The notes under the pieces: generated by a model
Seen by the model: the letters and a program-made list of their open reading frames with translations, nothing else
Databases searched by the model: none
What the model was told of the DNA's origin: nothing
From: JADKAV01 sp041393775
GTDB taxonomy: Bacteria > Actinomycetota > Actinomycetes > S36-B12 > UBA10799
Direction: 5' to 3'
DNA: 64,000 nt
Assembly: GCA_041393775.1 (NCBI GenBank)
Contig: JAWKJM010000003.1
Coordinates: forward strand, 930,001 to 994,000
Position numbers and translations under genes: made by a program
Shown: piece by piece, positions 16,214 to 25,700 of the stretch
Numbering within the stretch: the stretch's first letter is position 1
Layout: each line of letters begins with the position of its first letter

Positions 16214-17643
16214 GCCCCCGCGTTCAGGCGGGGGAGGAATCGGGGCCGGGTGTACCGGGGTTTGGGACGTCCTAGGTGTCAGGGGTGTGGCCGATACTGG
16301 TGGCGTGGGCGAGAAGCCGTGGCAGGTGCGGTACACCTACCGGCTTCGTCCTGGGGCGGTCGCGGAACGGTATCTGGTGCGTGAGGCGGGGATGTGCCGG
16401 TTCGTGTGGAACCAGTTGGTGGCCCGATCCCGAGACCTGTACGAGTGGAACCGGTCCGCGACCCTATTCGGCGGTACTGACCCGGCAACGTTCGGGTACG
16501 CCGCGCAGGACAAGTTCCTGACCTGGCTGCGTGCCACTACGGTCGATCCGGAGTCGGGCGAGTTGTGGTTGGCGGCGGGGTCGTCGGTGGCCCAGCAGCA
16601 GACGGTGCGGGATTTCGCGGCGGCCCGCACGAAAGCGTTGCAAGACCGCATGGACCGGAGTATCCCGGCTTCGCGGAAGCGGGGCCTGCCCCGGTTCAAG
16701 TCCCGGCACACCGCCCTGCCGTCGATGAACTACACCACACGCGGGTTCTCCCTCGTGGAGCGCGACGGCAGGGTGCGGCTGCAACTGCCCGGCAAGGTGA
16801 CGATCCCGGTGGTGTGGTCCCAGGACCTGCCCTCACAGCCGACGTCGATGCGGGTGTACCAGGATTCGATCGGGCATTGGTACGCGTCGTTCTGTGTGAC
16901 TGTGGAACCGGACGCCGGGCGGCTGCCGCCGGTGGGGCACTCCCGCGCGATCGGGATCGACTGGGGGATCACCGAAACGGCGACCACCGCCACCGTCGAC
17001 CTGCTGACCGGTGAGATCGACGACGCCACCACCTACGACCTGCCCCACCACCAGCACGGCAGGAACGCCGCGGCCCGGCTGGCCCGCTACCAGCGGCAGA
17101 TGGCCCGCCGCCGCCAGCCCAAAGGCAAACCCGCCACCCGCGGCTACGAGAACGCCAAACGCCGGGCCGCGAAGGCCCACAAGAAGGTTGCCCGGCAACG
17201 CAAAGACGACGCCGCGAAATGGGCCCGCAACGTCGTCGCCGACCACCACCTGATCGCGGTAGAAGACTTCAAGCCCAAGTTCCTGGCCAAATCGACGATG
17301 GCCCGTAAGGCCGCCGACGCCGCGATCGCCGCGACCAAGACCCAACTGTTGTGGCAGGCCCGGAAGGCCGGACGGCGCACCGAACCCGTCCACCCCGCAT
17401 ATACCACCACCGACTGCTCCACCTGCGGCGCGAGAACCAAGCACCGCCTGCCCCTCGGGGAACGCACCTACACCTGCGAACGTTGCGGGATGGTACGCCC
17501 CAGGGATAAGAACTCCGCAACCATCATGGTTGCCCGGGCAGGTTTCAGCCCGGCTGACGCTGAGGGCGTAAGCCCGGCACCCGCCGCCGCGCGGGCACCG
17601 GCAGCCTGAGTCAGGAATCCCCCACCTTTAGGCGGGGGAGGAT
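16214..17643 (+). mobile_element. IS605/IS1341-type element with TnpB only
   Basis: The tnpB gene is bracketed by two related hairpins. The left one (16214-16240) reads CCCCCGCGTTCAGGCGGGGG then AGGAAT; the right one (17611-17643) contains CCCCCACCTTTAGGCGGGGG then AGGATTCA. These resemble IS200/IS605 subterminal palindromes. No Y1 transposase TnpA is present, so the element could move only with help in trans. The right hairpin is where the omega RNA scaffold should end and the guide begin. Confidence 0.7.
16287..17609 (+). CDS. tnpB: RNA-guided nuclease TnpB
   Basis: About 440 residues. The split RuvC catalytic triad is intact: Asp225 in IGIDWGIT, Glu326 in AVEDFKPK and Asp407 in RDKNSA. 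A zinc finger (CSTCGARTKH, then TCERCGMV) sits between the last two. The N-terminus (YTYRLRPGAVAERYLVREA) is the usual TnpB start and residues about 115-135 are the basic KALQDRMDRSIPASRKRG region. TnpB enzymes are omega-RNA-guided DNA nucleases, ancestors of Cas12. GTG 16287 follows an AGGGG motif; GTG 16305 is an alternative. The alanine/proline-rich tail overlaps where omega RNA should be encoded. Confidence 0.88.
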   Translation: MADTGGVGEKPWQVRYTYRLRPGAVAERYLVREAGMCRFVWNQLVARSRDLYEWNRSATLFGGTDPATFGYAAQDKFLTWLRATTVDPESGELWLAAGSSVAQQQTVRDFAAARTKALQDRMDRSIPASRKRGLPRFKSRHTALPSMNYTTRGFSLVERDGRVRLQLPGKVTIPVVWSQDLPSQPTSMRVYQDSIGHWYASFCVTVEPDAGRLPPVGHSRAIGIDWGITETATTATVDLLTGEIDDATTYDLPHHQHGRNAAARLARYQRQMARRRQPKGKPATRGYENAKRRAAKAHKKVARQRKDDAAKWARNVVADHHLIAVEDFKPKFLAKSTMARKAADAAIAATKTQLLWQARKAGRRTEPVHPAYTTTDCSTCGARTKHRLPLGERTYTCERCGMVRPRDKNSATIMVARAGFSPADAEGVSPAPAAARAPAA

Positions 17644-17662
17644 TCAAGGATTGTGAGCAGCG

Positions 17663-18008
17663 CTAGCCCGCCGACGCGTCCTGGTGTTTGGTGACCCGTG
17701 CGGGTGACGGTCCGACGTTCCGTGCCCCCGTGATGCGAACGTCGTAGTCGTCCAGCATCCACGACTGATACGACAGCCCGGTGGGGCCGACCGTGTACGT
17801 GCCGGTGCGTTCCACCTCAACAGCGGCCGGCTGCCCGTCATACAGGTAGTCGTAAGTGTGCCAATCACGCAATATGACCGCCAACCTGTTCCCAGAAACC
17901 GGGCGTGTTCCCACGACCCCCGAACTTGTCCTCACCAGGGCGCATCGGCAACGAGTTCGGCCACTCAGCGCCGTCTTCCAGCATCGGGAGGAACACAAGC
18001 GCGCCCAT
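17663..18008 (-). pseudogene. Frameshifted hypothetical gene
   Basis: A 47-codon ORF starts at ATG 18008 behind a good ribosome-binding site (AGGGAGACCGGT) and reads MGALVFLPMLEDGAEWPN, then GFWEQVGGHIA before a TGA at 17865. The downstream sense clearly continues in another frame (VILRDWHTYDYLYDGQPAA, then YDVRITGARNVGPSPARV) to the stop at 17663. Joined, the pieces make a protein of about 115 residues of unknown family. A single-base change near 17870 would restore it. It lies just right of the TnpB element. Confidence 0.55.
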
Positions 18009-18063
18009 ACCGGTCTCCCTAACTGTCTGAGACGGTTATCGGCTGCCGGGCTGACAGGTCAGG

Positions 18064-18962
18064 TCAGGACGGCGTGCCCAGCATCACCACAAGGCTCACG
18101 CTCGTTGGCGGGGCGACCGGCTGCCCGTCGATCTTCGGGTACGAATACTCCAAGCCAACACCAACATCGGTGTACTCCGGGGAGTGAACCTTTGGGCAGT
18201 TGATACCGGTCAGCAGCAGTTCCGCGAGTGCTGCGCCGACATCCTCGGGCAGCGGCAACGGGCGGTTGAGCGCGTCGCGGGGCTCTTGAACAGTGCCGTC
18301 CACGTGCTAGGCGTCGGCTCAGGAGCCGTCGGCTTCGACCACGGGTCCGCCCAACCCTGAACCGAATACACGGCCATCTCGGTCAGGATCCGGTTCTCCC
18401 GCAACGCCGCCAGCGGCGGGCAATACCGTCCATCGGAGCAGTACCCGCCTTGGGTGCGCGCCCGGTTGATCACAGCGAGCGCGGCCTGGTGTTGCGCGGT
18501 TCCGGGGGTGCTGGGGATGGTGCCGGTGCCCGGGGTTGTGGTGTCCCCGGTGTCCCCGGTGTTCCCGGTGCCCCGGTTGTTGCTGCCGGGGAGCCGCAGC
18601 CTCGCCCACCGCGAAACCACCGGGCGCACCTGCCGGGCCCGGACCCGCACCGCGCCGTCGGGGACAGCGATCCGGGTCTTCCGCCGCAGGGTCACGACCC
18701 GCTGCCTCGTCTTGTGGCCGTCAGCCGTGCGGGTGACGATCTTGAGGGTGCCGGGCCGGGCCTTGACCACGAGGGTGTGTTTCTTGGTCCGGTAGCGGAG
18801 TTTCGGGGCCTTCCGCAGTTTCGCGGCAGCCGACGCGGTCGCGGTTGTTTGGGTCGGAGCGGCAGCGGTCGCTGGGGTCGGCGCGAGCGTGGCGGCCAGA
18901 GCCACGGTGATCAGGGGCACGGCCAGCCGGGTGATGCTGGGGGTGGGGGTGTGTGCGCTCAT
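18064..18962 (-). pseudogene. Frameshifted secreted protein, paralogue of the CAP-domain gene
   Basis: Starting at ATG 18962 the frame encodes a signal peptide (LAVPLITVALAATLAPTPATA), the same basic module as the gene at 15170-16126 (LRYRTKKHTLVVKARPGTLK versus LRYRPRHRILVIRARPGTLR), a GTGNTGDTGD linker and the start of a CAP-like domain (VINRARTQGGYCSDG). Near 18300 the frame is lost and ends as low-quality sequence at 18210. An overlapping frame, 18303 to 18064, continues with plausible secreted-protein sequence (TDVGVGLEYSYPKIDG, ending VVMLGTPS). I read this as one gene broken by a frameshift; a sequencing error would give the same picture. Confidence 0.6.
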
Positions 18963-19138
18963 CGGGCTGTTGGCGATAATTCGGATTCCCCACGGGTCGT
19001 GGTTGATGGGGAACGCGCCAGAACGTGAATCGGACAGTTTCCGAACGTTTGGGCGTGCTGCACCCACGAAGACGACGGTCAGCACGTTCGGGTACTTTCG
19101 GCCCCAGGCGATGTTCCAGAATCTCGAAAGGGCGCGGC

Positions 19139-20236
19139 ATGACGGGGGCTGGAGATGCTTACTGGGAACGGGAGCGTTTGCCTGGGCTGTTCAAACACAC
19201 GCTGCTGAACAAGTACCTCCCGAAGTTCGGCGGCAAGACCGGTTCGCGATCCGGTCGCGTGGTGTTCCTTGACGGATATGCAGGCAGGGGACGACACGCC
19301 GACGGTTCTCCCGGTTCAGCGGAACTGATGTTGAAATCGGCCGCAGGTCAGGCACAAGCAGGCATCGACTGGGATTGCTACTTCTCGGAGATGGACGCAA
19401 CCTCGTTTGCCTCGTTGACGGAGGTTGTCGCTGAATACTCAGACCGGGTTCGGGTCGATTGCCGAAACACGGACGTCGATTTGATGCTCGATGACGTTCT
19501 GGCGGCGGCTCAGGGCTTCCCGCTCTTCCTGTTTCTTGATCCGTGTGGGCTTGGGCTGCGCTTCTCGCGGTTGGCTGACGCGCTTAACAGTCGGCCGCGT
19601 CGCGAACCGACGGAGGTGTTGCTGAACTTGAGCATGGACGCTATTCGCAGGATTGGCGGACATCTCGACTCTCCTCGGGGGAATGACAAGGTTGTGCGGT
19701 CACTAGATGATGCATTGGGGGGTTCGTGGTGGCAGGCGGAAAGGCACCTGGCGGGGGCAGACGCGGTTGCGGATGGGTTCGCCCGACGATTGTCAACGGA
19801 GTGCCACATGATCGTGCAGTGGATGCCCGTGCGCCGGGCAATTCATCACAAGCCCCTCTACTACCTGGTTTTCGGTACGCGCAGTATGCACGGTGTTTAC
19901 GAGATGGCTGACGCAGCAGCCCTTGCCGGGCAGTCTTGGCGTGATGCTGAGGCGCATACACACGACCAGGACACTTTGTTCGGGCAGGAGCCTGTGACGA
20001 CTCTGGAGCAACTTGCATCGGACGCGTTGCCGGAAGTCAAGGCCAATATCGTGGCCTTGTTGCAGCAGCACGAGCGTTTCGTCGTGGTGGACTACGTGCA
20101 CAAGATTCTTGGAGATCATCTCGGCGAGGTGCGTAACCTCATCATTCGCACCGCCGTCAAGGAGTTGCATGCAGAGGGCATCACAGGCTGCAACGGGCGC
20201 GGGAAGATCGACCGCCTGGTTGTTACCCGGCCCTGA
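19139..20236 (+). CDS. tcmP: Three-Cys-motif partner protein TcmP
   Basis: A 365-residue protein. The N-terminal segment LFKHTLLNKYLPKF and VVFLDGYAGRG (Asp45), followed by FLFLDPCGLG (Asp134), match TcmP, a family named for being encoded beside a three-Cys-motif protein. The two Asp-containing motifs resemble those of a class I methyltransferase-like Rossmann fold. Indeed the convergent neighbour is a Gp37/Gp68 three-Cys protein, their 3' ends overlapping by 14 bases. ATG 19139 is chosen for its GAAAGGG ribosome-binding site. The function of the pair is not established to my knowledge; nucleic-acid modification or phage defence are reasonable guesses. Confidence 0.8.
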   Translation: MTGAGDAYWERERLPGLFKHTLLNKYLPKFGGKTGSRSGRVVFLDGYAGRGRHADGSPGSAELMLKSAAGQAQAGIDWDCYFSEMDATSFASLTEVVAEYSDRVRVDCRNTDVDLMLDDVLAAAQGFPLFLFLDPCGLGLRFSRLADALNSRPRREPTEVLLNLSMDAIRRIGGHLDSPRGNDKVVRSLDDALGGSWWQAERHLAGADAVADGFARRLSTECHMIVQWMPVRRAIHHKPLYYLVFGTRSMHGVYEMADAAALAGQSWRDAEAHTHDQDTLFGQEPVTTLEQLASDALPEVKANIVALLQQHERFVVVDYVHKILGDHLGEVRNLIIRTAVKELHAEGITGCNGRGKIDRLVVTRP

Positions 20237-20969
20237 CCGCGGGCATTTCATTCCAAAGGCGTCCGTCTAGTTCGCGACCAGCGGCTTTCGGTGTCCGCCC
20301 GCCCCACTGTTTGAAGAAGAACGGCACGTCCGCCTGCTTACAGGCGTCCCGGATGCTGCGTGCCCAGGCGAGTTGCATGGGCCGGTAGTTGGGGCCGGAT
20401 TCGCCACCGGCGATGACCCAGCCGATGCGGTTGAGGTTGATTCCGTCGAGGGGGCCGATGAGTGGTTCGCAGGACAGGAACCGAACGGCTGCCGGTACGG
20501 TGCGGAGGTCGTCCACTCGGTACAGCGCGTCGCTCTTCTCGACGCTGACACCCATCCACAGGTTGCCCGGCCAGTCCAGCCGGTCGGCGACTTTGCGGAG
20601 TCGTGTGGAGCGTTTGGTGAGCACTTGGTAGGTGTGCTGGGGGGTGTCTGCGATGACGGCGAACACGTCGCGAACGAACCCGAGCGGGACTTTGGCGTGG
20701 AACAGGTCGCTCATCGAGTTGACGAAGACAATGCGTGGGTGGCGCCACGTGTATGGCTCGTCCAGTGTTTGCGGGTGCACCGTGAGGCCGAACCCGGGCC
20801 CGGATGTGCGCGGGTCGCCGTCCGCCTGGTACTTCGGCTGCCCCATGGCCTTGAGGCGTTTCGCCAAAATCAGGGCGTAGCAGTTGTCGCATCCGGCGGA
20901 GATACGGTCGCAACCAGTCGTGGGGTTCCAGGTCACCTCGGTCCACTCGATACCGGTTGATGTTGCCAT
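20223..20969 (-). CDS. Phage Gp37/Gp68-family three-Cys-motif protein (DUF5131)
   Basis: A 248-residue protein. The N-terminus IEWTEVTWNPTTGCDRISAG is followed by CDNCY, giving a Cys20-x6-Cys27-x2-Cys30 motif typical of the phage Gp37/Gp68 family. FVNSMSDLFH, VLTKRSTRL, WMGVSVE and WVIAGGESG are the other family blocks; the order resembles a TIM-barrel radical-SAM-like protein, so an iron-sulfur cluster is plausible. It is convergent with tcmP and overlaps it. Members occur in phages and mobile elements; the substrate is unknown. Confidence 0.85.
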   Translation of the reverse strand: MATSTGIEWTEVTWNPTTGCDRISAGCDNCYALILAKRLKAMGQPKYQADGDPRTSGPGFGLTVHPQTLDEPYTWRHPRIVFVNSMSDLFHAKVPLGFVRDVFAVIADTPQHTYQVLTKRSTRLRKVADRLDWPGNLWMGVSVEKSDALYRVDDLRTVPAAVRFLSCEPLIGPLDGINLNRIGWVIAGGESGPNYRPMQLAWARSIRDACKQADVPFFFKQWGGRTPKAAGRELDGRLWNEMPAVRAG

Positions 20970-21203
20970 CTCGCCCCCTCCCGTTTGCGTCGCTGAATGA
21001 TAGGCCGAGCCTATGACAATGCCAGGGTGGCTATCGGCCTGCAGCCTGCTTGGCGTGAATCACGGCGACTCGATACGGCGGGTCGAAATCACAGGTGGAG
21101 GACTTGTCCGGGGCTGGAGCGGAATGTCGGGCATCTGCAAGTGTAGGAGGCGTTGTACCCCTCGCAACTGTTGAGGGGGCTTCCCTCGCCGATACACATT
21201 GTA

Positions 21204-21231
21204 GTACCGTTAGTGGTACAAGAAGATGTAC
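21204..21231. promoter_or_regulatory. Palindromic operator before the toxin-antitoxin pair
   Basis: GTACC (21204-21208) and GGTAC (21215-21219) are an exact inverted repeat with a 6-base spacer; TGTACA (21226-21231) is a further palindrome sharing the GTAC core. The pair lies 25-50 bases before the antitoxin start, where autoregulation by an antitoxin is expected. Confidence 0.5.
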
Positions 21232-21255
21232 AAGAGTGATGGGAGGACGGTCGCT

Positions 21256-21543
21256 ATGGCTGATGTGTTGCCGGTGATGCCGACCAGTGAGGCACGGAAA
21301 GCGCTTCCCTCGATCGCTGCCCGTTTCCGGCGCGAAGGGGCACCTTCGGAACCGGTGGTATTCGGATCGCATCGGAAACCAGAGGCGGCCCTCATCTCGT
21401 ACGAGTTGTACGAGCACCTCCTTCCCTTTATCGAGGACCTGCAACTGGCGGCGATTGTGCAAGACCGCATCGACCATGATGAGGTACTCACTTTTGAGCA
21501 AGGTCTTGAGCGGATGGGAATGAACCCGGGCGATTTCGACTGA
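21256..21543 (+). CDS. Phd/YefM-like antitoxin
   Basis: A 95-residue protein. The N-terminus VMPTSEARKALPSIAARFRR is the DNA-binding part of a Phd/YefM-type antitoxin, and EPVVFGSHRKPEAALISYEL is the following strand-helix segment. The acidic C-terminus (DEVLTFEQGLERMGMNPGDF) would wrap the toxin. Start ATG 21256 has GGGAGG nine bases upstream; an in-frame upstream start at 21226 lies inside the operator and is less likely. The toxin gene follows after 9 bases. Confidence 0.8.
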   Translation: MADVLPVMPTSEARKALPSIAARFRREGAPSEPVVFGSHRKPEAALISYELYEHLLPFIEDLQLAAIVQDRIDHDEVLTFEQGLERMGMNPGDFD

Positions 21544-21552
21544 TCGACGACA

Positions 21553-21909
21553 GTGAAGCGCACATTTCTTTCTGGGTTCACCGACGACGTGAACGCTATT
21601 GCAGACGTCGATGCGCGTTACGCGATTGTTGCTGCATTCGTCGACGTGGCGGAGGGCAGACGGCGCGGACAGCCGCTGGAGAACCTCGCGCACGTCGGCG
21701 ACCTATCCGATTGTTACAAGGTGTACGTCGACTACGACCACACCCGAGCGCCACGTTGGCGTTTGGTGTACCGGCTGATCTCGGGGCAGAGGGCAGAAGC
21801 GGTACAGGTTCAGGCCGTGGCCGCTGGGCGGAGGCAGGCACTGGAGGTGTACCGCACGGCAGCCAATCGACTCGGCAGGGCATCCGGCCAGCCCGATGAG
21901 CGTGACTAA
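21553..21909 (+). CDS. RelE/ParE-superfamily toxin
   Basis: A 118-residue basic protein immediately downstream of the antitoxin, starting with GTG 21553. AYRLISG-like sequence (WRLVYRLISGQRAEAVQVQA) and the following VYRTAANRL helix fit the C-terminal strands of the RelE/ParE fold. DLSDCYKVYVD is the segment before it. Such toxins are mRNA-cleaving or gyrase-targeting; which applies cannot be told from sequence. It forms an addiction module that may stabilise the island. Confidence 0.7.
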   Translation: MKRTFLSGFTDDVNAIADVDARYAIVAAFVDVAEGRRRGQPLENLAHVGDLSDCYKVYVDYDHTRAPRWRLVYRLISGQRAEAVQVQAVAAGRRQALEVYRTAANRLGRASGQPDERD

Positions 21910-21978
21910 CTAACTAGACCCCAGAGGCCACTTGGCGTGATGAATCCCAACCCACCGAACGGGATCAACCCAGGGGGT

Positions 21979-22239
21979 TCAGTCGGTGGTGACGGTTATG
22001 TTGCCGCCGCCGATGATGGTGTCTGCGATCTTTCTGGCGGATTCCCTGTTGAGGTTGATGCCGTGTTTCCTGGCGATCCGGTCTACCTCCGATTGGGCTT
22101 GGTTCGTGGTGAGGGTGCTGATGTGGCTGGCCCGCTGGTTGAGTTCGGCTTCGAACGCCTTGGCTGGCTTCTCGGCGGCGTCGGTGAGGAGTCGTTCGAG
22201 GTTCTTCTGGTTGAGTCCGGTCATCTTGAATTCGAACAT
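21979..22239 (-). CDS. Hypothetical 86-residue protein
   Basis: ATG 22239 is preceded by AGAAGGG. The protein begins MFEFKMTGLNQKNLERLLTD, is predicted largely helical, and ends NITVTTD. QAQSEVDRIARKHGINL may form an amphipathic helix. The longer frame upstream (to 22476) is arginine-rich and not convincing. No family recognised. It shares the strand with the small membrane protein at 22286-22636. Confidence 0.5.
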   Translation of the reverse strand: MFEFKMTGLNQKNLERLLTDAAEKPAKAFEAELNQRASHISTLTTNQAQSEVDRIARKHGINLNRESARKIADTIIGGGNITVTTD

Positions 22240-22285
22240 TGGGGTGGCCCTTCTGCCGGGTGCGCTTGTCAGGCGTCTTGCGTTC

Positions 22286-22636
22286 TCACGGTATGTGCCG
22301 GGTGCGACATTTCCTGGCGGCCTGCCCAACGTCCGAACCCCGGCCCGGCGATCCTGCTGCCTGCCGACTAGGGCGGGCCGGACAGGTAGTCGGCACAGTT
22401 GACGCACTCGGTGCCGTAACACTGCCCGTCCACCCCTCCGACCAGCCCAATTGACACTGGGCGGCCACTTGTTCACGGGTGTGCTGGGCCGCCCGATTTG
22501 TGCCGACCCAGGCGGCCACTCCGACGGCTAGTGGGACCGTCGGGGCTGCCCGAGCCATCCAGCCCAACCTTTGGTCGTCACGGAGCACGTACCAGGTGAA
22601 CCCGGCCGCTGCGGCCGCTACCAGAAACCAGCCCAT
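22286..22636 (-). CDS. Small membrane protein, hypothetical
   Basis: A 116-residue ORF starting MGWFLVAAAAAGFTWYVLRD with one clear membrane helix and a second likely one (APTVPLAVGVAAWVG). The rest is polar with four cysteines. A GGGGGTCGA ribosome-binding site lies before the ATG. It is divergent from the restriction-modification gene with about 115 bases between the starts. The C-terminal third looks low-complexity, so the end may be less reliable. Confidence 0.4.
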   Translation of the reverse strand: MGWFLVAAAAAGFTWYVLRDDQRLGWMARAAPTVPLAVGVAAWVGTNRAAQHTREQVAAQCQLGWSEGWTGSVTAPSASTVPTTCPARPSRQAAGSPGRGSDVGQAARKCRTRHIP

Positions 22637-22752
22637 TCGACCCCCGCCCCGGCGGATGTCCGATTATTCACTTGCCGTGCTGGACGATTCAACTCTGCGT
22701 CGCCGCCAGCCGATAGCGTGGGCCACGAACGACAACGCGATTGGGGGATGTT

Positions 22753-25700
22753 GTGCCCACACCGGATGTGCTGACCGCGACTGTGGAACGGATGCTGTCG
22801 AGGGACGGTGCGCGTAGCGAAGCGACCTTGCAGTCGGACATCCGCCAGTTCCTTCTGTTGTCGTCGTTCGGGTTGGATGACGACGAGGTGCGCTCCGTCA
22901 ACTTGGAGTCGCCATTGGGTGACGGGACACGCCGTCGCATCGACATTGAAGCAGGCAACAGCGTCATCGAGGTCAAGAAGGACCTGCGGGTGGGCAACGT
23001 GCGCTCAGACGCGGTGACCCAGTTGGCCGGATATGTGCAGGAACAGTCGCATCGGTTGGCACGCAGGTACGTCGGGATTCTCACGGACGGGGTGGAGTGG
23101 TTCTTGTACCGCTTGACGCCAGACGGTTCGGAACTGTCCGAGGTTGCCAAACTCGTACTGTCGCCGCCGGCCGCGGACGCGTCCGAACGGTTGACGGTTT
23201 GGCTGGACACGATCCTTGCAACAGCGGAGAACATCTCGCCGTTGCCTGTGGAGATAGAACGCCGTTTAGGGGTGACGTCCGCGGCGTACCAGTTGGATTC
23301 CGCAACGCTTACGGACTTGTATCGCGGTGCGCAGGGGAACGCTGAGGTCACACTGAAGCGGATGCTGTGGGCGAAACTGCTGCGCACGTCGTTCGGTACG
23401 GCGTTCACGGACAGCGACGACCTGTTCATCGACCACACACTGTTGGTGCTGACAGCGGAGATCATCGCTCACGCCGTGATCGGGTTCGAACCGGCTGAAA
23501 TGATCGCCGACCCTGACGGGGTGGTATCGGGCCGCCTGTTCGCTGATGCGCAGGTGCACGGTGTGGTGGAGGCGGACTTCTTCGACTGGGTGTTGGATGT
23601 GTCTGGCGGGCGGGAGTTCGTTGTTACGTTGACGCAGCGGCTGGCTCGGTTCAACTGGCGGGACGTCAGCCACGACGTGCTGAAGGTGTTGTACGAGTCG
23701 GTGATCACCGCCGAGACGAGGCACAGTCTGGGCGAGTATTACACCCCGGACTGGCTCGCGAACCGGATCGTCGCCGAGACGTGCACCGAGCCGTTGAATC
23801 AGCGCGTGCTGGACCCGTCGTGCGGGTCGGGCACGTTCGTGTTCCAGGCGATCCGCGCGTACCTGAACGCGGCCGACGACGCGAATGTGCCGAACGGTGA
23901 CGCGTTGGCAGGGCTGACGGGGCACGTGTTCGGCGTGGATGTGCACCCTGTTGCCGTCACCCTCGCCAGGGTCACCTATTTGCTGGCGATCGGGCACGGC
24001 AGGCTTTCGGCGTCTGACCGGAAGGCGTTGAGCGTTCCCGTCTATCTGGGTGATTCAGTGCAATGGGACCAGCGCGCCGGAACTCTGACTGGGGACACGA
24101 TACGCATTCCGACCAGCGGGAACGATCTGAGCGAAACACCGACAGGCCATCTGTGGGACGAGGATTTGGTGTTCCCCGAATCCATCGTGAACGACGCATC
24201 ACGGTTCGACCAGATCGTCACGGTAATGGCGGATAAGGCCAGCGGCTACCTGAGCGGGAAAGTTCCGAGCGTCAGACCGGCACTGCGACGTTTTCGGCTG
24301 ACCGACGACGAGTTGGACACTCTGCAATCCACGTTCGCGGTGATGTGCCATCTGCACGCGACGGGACGGGACCACGTGTGGGGGTACTACGTGCGGAACT
24401 TGATCCGCCCGTTGTGGCTGTCCAACACGGACGCGAACAAGGTGGACGTTCTCGTGGGGAATGTGCCGTGGCTGCGGTACGCAGCGATGACCGCCTCGAT
24501 GCAGGAAAGGTTCGCTGACCTGTCGCACGACCGGCAGTTGATCACCACCCGACGGGGGGTGGCTGGACGGGACCTCTCGTCGCTGTTCGTGGTGCGGTCT
24601 GTTGAGTTGTACCTGCGCCCGGAAGGCCACTTCGCGTTCGTGATGCCGCGTGCGGCGCTTACCCGCAAGCCGTACGAAGGTTTTCGTGCCGGACGGTGGT
24701 CGTCGCAGGCCGTCGGCGATCTGAATGTGACGTTCAGCGAACCGTGGGACCTCGGCGACGTCGCCCCGGACATCTTTCCTGTGCCGTCGTGCGTCGCGTT
24801 GGGTGCCAGCACCCCGGAAGGTGCACGTCACATGCCGGAGGCCACTGTTCATTGGTCAGGTCGGCTCCCCGCTGTTGAGGCAGGTGACTGGGATGCAGTC
24901 AAAGACCACCTGACTGTGGGCGTTGGTGTGGTTCGCGCAGTCACCGAAAGCGACGTGCTGCCTGAGTCGCCGTACAAGAACCGGTTCCGGCAGGGCGCGG
25001 TTCTGGCGCCGAGAGCGTTGCTGTTCGTCCAAGAACGACCGGCTGGCCCCCTCGGTGCCGGTGCAGGGAGAACCCAAATCGAGGCTTTCCGTTCCGTACA
25101 GGAGAAATCCCCTTGGAAGAGTGTTGCCACACTCACCGGCACGGTCGAGAACAGCCAACTGTTCCCGACATACCTCGGCGAAACGGTCCTGCCATACCGA
25201 CTTCTCGATCCTCGTATCGCGGCGCTTCCGGTCGACGGCGTGGCGTTCCTAGACGACGCGGCCGTACAGGCAAAGGCGGGGTTCGCGGCGTGGTGGAGTG
25301 GTGCCGAGGCACTATGGGAGGCTCACAAGAAGCCAACCGACGACTCCCGCTTGATCGACAGGATCGACTTCCACGGGCAGTTGTCGGCGCAGTTCCCGCT
25401 CGGCGCTCACCGTGTCGTCTACACGAAAGCCGGGAAGAACCTGACGGCCGCGCGTATCACGAACCCGAGAGCCATCATCGACCTGAAGTTGTACTGGGCG
25501 ACGGCCAGGAGCGACGCCGAGGCGCAGTACCTACTGGCGATTCTGAACAGTGAAACTCTCAGATCGCGCGTCGAACCGTACCAAGCACGAGGTCTTTTCG
25601 GGCCACGCGACTTTGACAAGTATGTGTTCCGGGTCCCGATTCCCGAGTTCGACGCTGGCCTGAGTGAGCACACCGTGCTCGCGGATCTCGCTGGGAAGGC

